Shown: one piece after another, positions 59,083-64,000 of the stretch | Numbering within the stretch: the first letter of the stretch is position 1 | How the letters are laid out: the number at the start of each line of letters is the position of its first letter | NCBI GenBank assembly: GCA_038106145.1 | Contig: JAYODD010000015.1 | Coordinates: 1 to 64,000 of the forward strand | Source: JBFJKD01 sp038106145 | Lineage (GTDB): Bacteria; Pseudomonadota; Gammaproteobacteria; Pseudomonadales; Porticoccaceae | Length of the DNA: 64,000 nt | Direction of reading: 5' to 3' | Notes under the pieces: model-generated | The model's database searches: none | What the model was told of the DNA's origin: nothing | What the model saw: only the letters and a program-made list of their open reading frames with translations | Translations under genes and position numbers: made by a program

Positions 59083-61851
59083 CTACAGTTCCGCAATACG
59101 CTTTTTCTGGTCGTCAATTTTTGCGAGAACCGTTTCCATCTCTTCGGCGCGGGCCCGCTCTTTGGCAACGACATCCGCGGGCGCATTGGCGACGAAGCGT
59201 TCGTTGCTTAGCTTGCCCTGAATCTGTTGCAGATTTTTTTGCAGTTTGTTGATTTCCTTGTCGAGGCGGGCGAGTTCCGCGTCCTTGTCGATCAACCCGG
59301 CCATGGGCACAAGAATTTCCATATTGCCTGCCAGGGCCGTAGCGCTGGCGGGTGCCGCGTCGCCCGCAGCCAGCCAGGTGATGGTGTCGAGGTTGGCCAG
59401 TCGGGTCAGGAACTGGCGGTTTTCATCGAGGCGGCGGTGGTCTTCAGCGTCGCCATTTTTAAAAAATACCGGCAGGGATTTTTTCGGTGCAATATTCATT
59501 TCGCCGCGCACATTGCGAATAGCGAGAATAACCTGTTTGACCCATTCAATATCGGCGACAGCTGCACTGTCAATTTTTTCCGCTTGCGGTTGCGGAAAAG
59601 CCTGCAACATGATGCTATCGCCCTCGGTGCCCGCGAGGGTTTTGATTTTCTGCCAGATTTCTTCGGTGATAAATGGCATCAGCGGATGGGCCAGACGCAG
59701 GGTGGCTTCGAGGACGCGGATCAATGTACGGCGCGTGCCTTTTTTTAAGGCAGCGGGGGCGTTGTCGTCCCACAGCACGGGTTTGGAAAGTTCCAGATAC
59801 CAATCGCAGTAGTCGGACCAGATGAAGTCGTAGAGGGCCTGGGAGGCGAGATCGAAGCGGTAGCTGTCGATACCCTCGGTGACGGCTTGCTCTGCTCCCT
59901 GTAGACGACTAATAATCCAGCGGTCGGCAAGCGTTAGTTGATAATCCTTGCTGCCATCCTGCCCGCAGTCCTGATTTTCGGCGTTCATCAACACGTAGCG
60001 CGTGGCGTTCCAGATTTTATTGCAGAAATTGCGAAAACCTCCGATGCGTCCCACGTCGAATTTAATATCCCGGCCAGTGGAGGCGAGGGAATAGTAGGTA
60101 TAGCGCAGGGCATCGGTGCCATAGGCTGCAATGCCGTCGGGGAATTCGGCACGGGTCTGTTTTTCAATTTTGTCGCGCAGGTGCGGCTGCATCATCCCCG
60201 CGGTGCGCTTGCTGATCAGTGGCTCCAGTTCGATGCCGTCGATCAGGTCGATGGGGTCGAGGACATTGCCCTTGGATTTGGACATTTTGTCGCCGTGGCT
60301 GTCGCGCACCAGGCCGTGCACATACACGGTGCGAAACGGTACTTCACCCATAAAGTACAGGGTGAACATAATCATTCTGGCGACCCAGAAGAAAATAATA
60401 TCGAAGCCGGTAACCAGTACGCTGGTGGGGTGAAATGTTTTCAACTCGGGGGTGTGTTGCGGCCAGCCGAGGGTGCCAAAGGTCCACAATCCTGAGGAAA
60501 ACCAGGTATCCAGAACGTCTTCATCCTGGGCCAGCGGAAGATCCGCTGGAACACCGTGTTTTTCCCGCACCTCCTGCTCGGAACGCCCCACGTAAACCGT
60601 ACCGTCATTGGCGTACCAGGCGGGAATGCGGTGCCCCCACCACAGCTGGCGGCTGATGCACCAGTCCTGAATATCCCGCATCCAGGAAAAGTACATGTTT
60701 TCGTATTGTCTGGGCACAAACTGGATGGCATTGGATTCCACCGCGGCGATAGCTCTTTCCGCGAGGGGTTTAGCGCTTACGTACCACTGGTCGGTGAGCC
60801 AGGGTTCGATCACCACTCCGGAGCGGTCACCCCGCGGCACCTTGAGGGTGTGGTCGACGACTTTGTCCAACAGGCCGAGGGCATCCAGGTCCGCGACAAT
60901 TTGCTTGCGTGCCTGGAAACGTTCCATGCCACGGTAAGCTGGCGGTACGTTGTCGTTAAGTCTGGCGTCGCGATCGAGAATGTTAAGCATGGGCAACTGA
61001 TGGCGCTGGCCCATGTCGTAATCGTTAAAATCGTGGGCCGGGGTAATTTTTACGCACCCGGTGCCAAAGGCCATATCCACGTAGTCGTCGGCGATGATCG
61101 GAATTTCCCGATCGGCGAGGGGCAACAACAGGGTTTTACCAATCAGGTGTCGGTAGCGTTCATCTCCCGGATTAACTGCGACGGCGCTATCGCCGAGCAT
61201 GGTTTCCGGGCGGGTGGTGGCGACAGTCAGATGCCCGCTGCCATCGGCCAGCGGGTAACGGAAGTGCCACAGGTGGCCCTGTTCCTCCTCGGCAATCACT
61301 TCCAGATCGGAAATGGCGGTGTGTAGTTGCGGATCCCAGTTGACCAGACGCTTGCCGCGATAAATCAGCCCGTCTTCGTAGAGACGAATAAACGCTTCCT
61401 GCACCGCCTGATAAAAGCCGTCGTCCATGGTAAAGCGTTCCCGGGACCAGTCCGGTGACGCACCCAGGCGACGCAACTGTTGCGTGATAGTGCCGCCGGA
61501 TTCCTTTTTCCACTGCCACACTTTCTGTATAAACTTTTCGCGGCCCAGATCGTGGCGCGTCAATCCGTCTGCTTCGAGCTGACGCTCCACCACCATCTGC
61601 GTTGCAATGCCCGCGTGATCGGTGCCCACCTGCCACAGGGTGTTGCGACCGCGCATGCGCTGATAGCGGATCAATGCGTCCATAATCGCTTCCTGAAAAC
61701 CGTGGCCCATATGCAGGCTGCCGGTGACATTCGGCGGCGGAATCATGATGCAATAGGGTTCTCCGCCGCCGGACGGCTTGAAATAGCCATTTTTTTCCCA
61801 CAGCTCGTACCACTGAGTTTCGATAGTCTGGGGATCGTAGGTTTTTTCCAT
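59083..61851 (-). CDS. valS: Valyl-tRNA synthetase
   Basis: A 922-residue class Ia synthetase. HIGH motif: PPNVTGSLHMGHGFQ; KMSKS motif: HGDKMSKSKGNVLDP. The editing domain (GTGCVKITPAHDFNDYD) is present, as is the C-terminal coiled coil (DAELARLDKEINKLQKNLQQ). Length is normal for the family. It lies downstream of holC and a small unknown gene, an order conserved in Pseudomonas. Confidence 0.98.
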   Translation of the reverse strand: MEKTYDPQTIETQWYELWEKNGYFKPSGGGEPYCIMIPPPNVTGSLHMGHGFQEAIMDALIRYQRMRGRNTLWQVGTDHAGIATQMVVERQLEADGLTRHDLGREKFIQKVWQWKKESGGTITQQLRRLGASPDWSRERFTMDDGFYQAVQEAFIRLYEDGLIYRGKRLVNWDPQLHTAISDLEVIAEEEQGHLWHFRYPLADGSGHLTVATTRPETMLGDSAVAVNPGDERYRHLIGKTLLLPLADREIPIIADDYVDMAFGTGCVKITPAHDFNDYDMGQRHQLPMLNILDRDARLNDNVPPAYRGMERFQARKQIVADLDALGLLDKVVDHTLKVPRGDRSGVVIEPWLTDQWYVSAKPLAERAIAAVESNAIQFVPRQYENMYFSWMRDIQDWCISRQLWWGHRIPAWYANDGTVYVGRSEQEVREKHGVPADLPLAQDEDVLDTWFSSGLWTFGTLGWPQHTPELKTFHPTSVLVTGFDIIFFWVARMIMFTLYFMGEVPFRTVYVHGLVRDSHGDKMSKSKGNVLDPIDLIDGIELEPLISKRTAGMMQPHLRDKIEKQTRAEFPDGIAAYGTDALRYTYYSLASTGRDIKFDVGRIGGFRNFCNKIWNATRYVLMNAENQDCGQDGSKDYQLTLADRWIISRLQGAEQAVTEGIDSYRFDLASQALYDFIWSDYCDWYLELSKPVLWDDNAPAALKKGTRRTLIRVLEATLRLAHPLMPFITEEIWQKIKTLAGTEGDSIMLQAFPQPQAEKIDSAAVADIEWVKQVILAIRNVRGEMNIAPKKSLPVFFKNGDAEDHRRLDENRQFLTRLANLDTITWLAAGDAAPASATALAGNMEILVPMAGLIDKDAELARLDKEINKLQKNLQQIQGKLSNERFVANAPADVVAKERARAEEMETVLAKIDDQKKRIAEL

Positions 61852-61939
61852 AAATATTCAGCAGGTCGACACGGAAATGTTCAGGAATCAGCAAAGCGCG
61901 CAATTATACGGACATAAACCCGGAGTCACTAGGGACCAG

Positions 61940-62344
61940 TTAGTCGGATTCAGAATCCTGGTCGTGCCCGCGCGGCGCGGCCAGCCCGCTGATGTAATCG
62001 TACAGCCGAATCCGCAGTTCGTGCTCCAGGCGGGGCAGGAATTCCGCCACCAGGTCCTCGACAATGGCTTCGATTTTTTCCACCTCGTGGCTGCCGGGCG
62101 GGGGTAAATCCTGAAACAGGGGAGGCTGTTGGCAGGGTGACTTCTGTTCCTCGTCGCTGTCCTCCGCGCCGTGGAATTCCGTGAGAATGGGTATATCCAG
62201 ATCGTCCGCGTCGAGTTGATCCTCGGGTAGCGCCACCAGATCATCTACCGTGGGAATGCCGTCCTCCGACGGGGTTGTCGCCGACCCACCGACGTTGCGG
62301 TGAAAAGGGTTGGGAGATATTTTTTGCGGGGCGTCGTCGCTCAT
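61940..62344 (-). CDS. Small acidic protein of unknown function between holC and valS
   Basis: A 134-residue acidic protein. The first ~85 residues are low in complexity and rich in D, E and P. The last part is helical (HEVEKIEAIVEDLVAEFLPRLEHELRIRLYDYI) and the most likely folded segment. A hypothetical protein at this place is usual in Pseudomonas-type genomes. It lies 6 bp after holC. No function is known to me. Confidence 0.78.
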   Translation of the reverse strand: MSDDAPQKISPNPFHRNVGGSATTPSEDGIPTVDDLVALPEDQLDADDLDIPILTEFHGAEDSDEEQKSPCQQPPLFQDLPPPGSHEVEKIEAIVEDLVAEFLPRLEHELRIRLYDYISGLAAPRGHDQDSESD

Positions 62345-62350
62345 GATTTG

Positions 62351-62791
62351 TTACGCGGTAGCCGCTGTGGGTGGACGGTGCAGTTCCTGGAATCCAAGGG
62401 GATAGCCACGATCCCGGTAATAGCGGTAGCGCGCCCGTTTGTGCTCGGTTACGGTGTGGTCATCGTAGACAATTTCGATCAGCTTATCAAAACGACTGAA
62501 CCAGTCCGCAGTGGCGGTGGGGCACAGATTGATTAATAACCCGTGGTGCTGGAGCGGTGTATCGCCCCAGCTGATGCTAATCGGATGGTGGGGTTGCGGC
62601 GCCACACTGTGGGTCGGGAGCGCGCCGGCGTGGTTGGCCAGGAGCTGGTCGAGCCGTGCGCCGGCGCGGCGGTCGGGCACGTGCAATAATACGTCGGGGT
62701 GGCTACCAGCGGCTTGTACGGTTAGCTCGCAGGCTAATGTCAGCGCGCTTTGATAATCCCCCGCCACCTGATAGAAGTTAATGTGGGTCAC
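62351..62791 (-). CDS. holC: DNA polymerase III subunit chi
   Basis: A 146-residue clamp-loader accessory protein that contacts SSB. Conserved blocks: INFYQVAGDYQSALTLACELTVQA, RRAGARLDQLLANH, LLINLCPTATADWFSRFDKLIEIVYDD. The C-terminus YYRDRGYPLGFQEL is typical. It begins 8 bp after pepA ends and is followed closely by the acidic protein and valS. Confidence 0.95.
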   Translation of the reverse strand: MTHINFYQVAGDYQSALTLACELTVQAAGSHPDVLLHVPDRRAGARLDQLLANHAGALPTHSVAPQPHHPISISWGDTPLQHHGLLINLCPTATADWFSRFDKLIEIVYDDHTVTEHKRARYRYYRDRGYPLGFQELHRPPTAATA

Positions 62792-62799
62792 GACAATTC

Positions 62800-64000
62800 T
62801 CAGCCAGCCAGATTGCTCAGATACTCCATCAACAGCGGTACTGGCCGTCCGGTCGCCCCCTTGGGGGCGCTGTTCCAGGCGGTGCCCGCGATGTCCAGAT
62901 GGGCCCAGCGGTAGTCCTTGGTGAAGCGTCCGAGAAAACAGGCGGCGGTCACGCTGCCGCCGCCCTGACCGCCGATATTGGCCATATCCGCAAAGTTACT
63001 TTTTAACTGCTCGTCGTACTCTTCCCACAGGGGCATTTGCCAGGCCCTGTCCCCAGATACCTGACCGGCCGCGAGTAATTGCCCGGCGAGCTCGTCGTTG
63101 TTACTGAACAGTCCAGAGGCGTGGTTGCCCAGCGCCACCACGCAGGCGCCGGTGAGGGTTGCAATGTCGATCACCACGGCCGGTTTGTAACGGGCGGCGT
63201 AGGTCAGTGCGTCGCACAAAATCAGGCGGCCTTCGGCGTCGGTATTGAGGATTTCAATGCTCTGCCCGGACATGGATGTGACCACATCGCCGGGCTTGGT
63301 GGCGGTGCCACTCGGCAGGTTTTCGACTGCGGGCACGATGCCCACCACATTGATTGGGAGCGCCAGTTCAGCGAGGGCCTGCATCACGCCAAACACGCTG
63401 GCGGCGCCGCACATGTCGTACTTCATTTCGTCCATCTTGGCGCCGGGTTTGAGGCTGATGCCACCGGAGTCAAAGGTGACTCCCTTGCCCACCAGGACCA
63501 CGGGCTGCTGCGTGCGGTTTTTGGCGCCGCGATACTCCATGGTAATTAAAAAAGCCGGTTGTTCACTCCCGGCGGTCACGGATAACAGTGAACTCATCTT
63601 CAGTTCCGCCATCTGTTTTTCATTCAGCACCCGGGTGGTAATCGCTGCATGTTTGCGACCCATGGCGCGGGCCTGGCCAGCGAGGTAGGCCGGATTACAG
63701 ATATTGCCGGGCAGATCCCCCAGCAGGCGCGCCGTATTCGCGCCGGTGGCTACCGCGGCCCCGTACTTCAGGCCGGCCTTGATCGGAGCCAACTGCCTGG
63801 CGTTCGCGCAAAGGACGGTAATATGTTTGAGCCGGGAGGGCGGTTGCGGCGTCGACAGGCTCAGGCCATAACGATACTCCGATTCGTTGAACAGGCGCGC
63901 GAGATGCTGCGCGGCCCAGCGGATATCTTCTTGTTCTATTTTAATGCTGTCGAGGTCAAAAAGCGCCGACCTGGCAGGGGTTTTGCCCAATACCTGGGCG
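62800..64000 (-). CDS. pepA: Leucyl aminopeptidase, C-terminal part (start outside window)
   Basis: At least 400 residues of an M17 aminopeptidase; the frame stays open to base 64000, so the N-terminus lies beyond. Metal ligands and catalytic residues are in VVLVGKGVTFDSGGISLKPG (Lys and Asp), KYDMCGAASV and NTDAEGRLILCDAL (Asp, Glu and Arg). In E. coli PepA also binds DNA in site-specific recombination; the same could hold here. The gene heads a pepA-holC-unknown-valS order. Confidence 0.96.
   Translation of the reverse strand, partial: AQVLGKTPARSALFDLDSIKIEQEDIRWAAQHLARLFNESEYRYGLSLSTPQPPSRLKHITVLCANARQLAPIKAGLKYGAAVATGANTARLLGDLPGNICNPAYLAGQARAMGRKHAAITTRVLNEKQMAELKMSSLLSVTAGSEQPAFLITMEYRGAKNRTQQPVVLVGKGVTFDSGGISLKPGAKMDEMKYDMCGAASVFGVMQALAELALPINVVGIVPAVENLPSGTATKPGDVVTSMSGQSIEILNTDAEGRLILCDALTYAARYKPAVVIDIATLTGACVVALGNHASGLFSNNDELAGQLLAAGQVSGDRAWQMPLWEEYDEQLKSNFADMANIGGQGGGSVTAACFLGRFTKDYRWAHLDIAGTAWNSAPKGATGRPVPLLMEYLSNLAG

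Noticed and set aside
60556..61326. 256-codon forward frame inside valS
   Set aside because: Antisense shadow of the synthetase; no family features.
1..64000. CRISPR arrays, insertion sequences, prophage or integron attachment sites
   Set aside because: No regularly spaced short repeats, transposase, integrase or paired att-like repeats were found apart from the tRNA-linked tandem repeat described.

Overview
The window reads as one continuous piece of chromosome from a gammaproteobacterium, probably a marine or soil member of the Pseudomonadales/Cellvibrionales neighbourhood. That placement is an inference from gene order (lysC-csrA-tRNA-Ser at the left end, valS-unknown-holC-pepA at the right end), the imuA-imuB-dnaE2 cassette, Pil-Chp-like chemosensory genes, and Shine-Dalgarno spacing. 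Coding density is high. There is no CRISPR array and no intact IS element. Five runs of exactly ten Ns (23378, 27840, 34483, 36890, 53619) all lie inside genes. They look like scaffold joins of a draft or metagenomic assembly, and each interrupted gene can be followed across its join.

Layout. 0-1.4 kb: end of lysC, csrA with its own promoter and terminator, then two identical 156-bp units, each opening with the first 22 bases of a tRNA-Ser-like sequence, followed by the real tRNA-Ser(GCU). 1.5-9.3 kb: an outer-membrane porin, a UbiA-type prenyltransferase, an HpaB-family flavin hydroxylase, a single-chain type IIG restriction-modification enzyme and a small secreted protein. 9.3-14.9 kb: the mutagenesis cassette imuA-imuB-dnaE2 under a perfect LexA box that overlaps its -10 element. 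15-19.7 kb: a forward cluster with a TauE-like exporter, a small membrane protein, an AI-2E/PerM permease, a thioredoxin-like lipoprotein and a methyltransferase. 19.8-30.3 kb: a signalling island, with a degenerate NarX-type kinase plus NarL-type regulator and a chemosensory operon (two response regulators, CheW, PilJ-like receptor, CheA hybrid, two CheW-like proteins, one antiparallel regulator) with no CheR or CheB.

30.4-38.2 kb: a secreted protein whose TonB-C domain lies in the -1 frame behind a textbook slippery heptamer, a cyclic-nucleotide-binding protein, dinB, a coniferyl-aldehyde-type dehydrogenase and gcvP. 38.4-46.5 kb: two paralogous HD-GYP proteins, GreB, an S9 peptidase, YciH, a quinone oxidoreductase and a voltage-gated K+ channel with a zinc-ribbon tail. 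46.5-58.2 kb: propionyl-CoA synthetase, a translationally coupled three-gene 2-oxoacid:ferredoxin/NAD(P) oxidoreductase set, a fused hydantoinase/5-oxoprolinase and a DapA-family aldolase. 58.5-64 kb: yajQ, valS, an unknown acidic protein, holC and the start-less end of pepA.

Themes. The cell appears to invest in DNA-damage tolerance (imuABC, dinB), surface/second-messenger signalling (chemosensory genes, HD-GYP pair, YajQ, CsrA) and aromatic/organic-acid catabolism (HpaB family, coniferyl aldehyde dehydrogenase, PrpE, KorAB-like enzyme). The two observations most likely to be new are the tandem half-tRNA structured repeats in front of tRNA-Ser and the apparent programmed -1 frameshift that would add a TonB C-terminal domain to a secreted protein.
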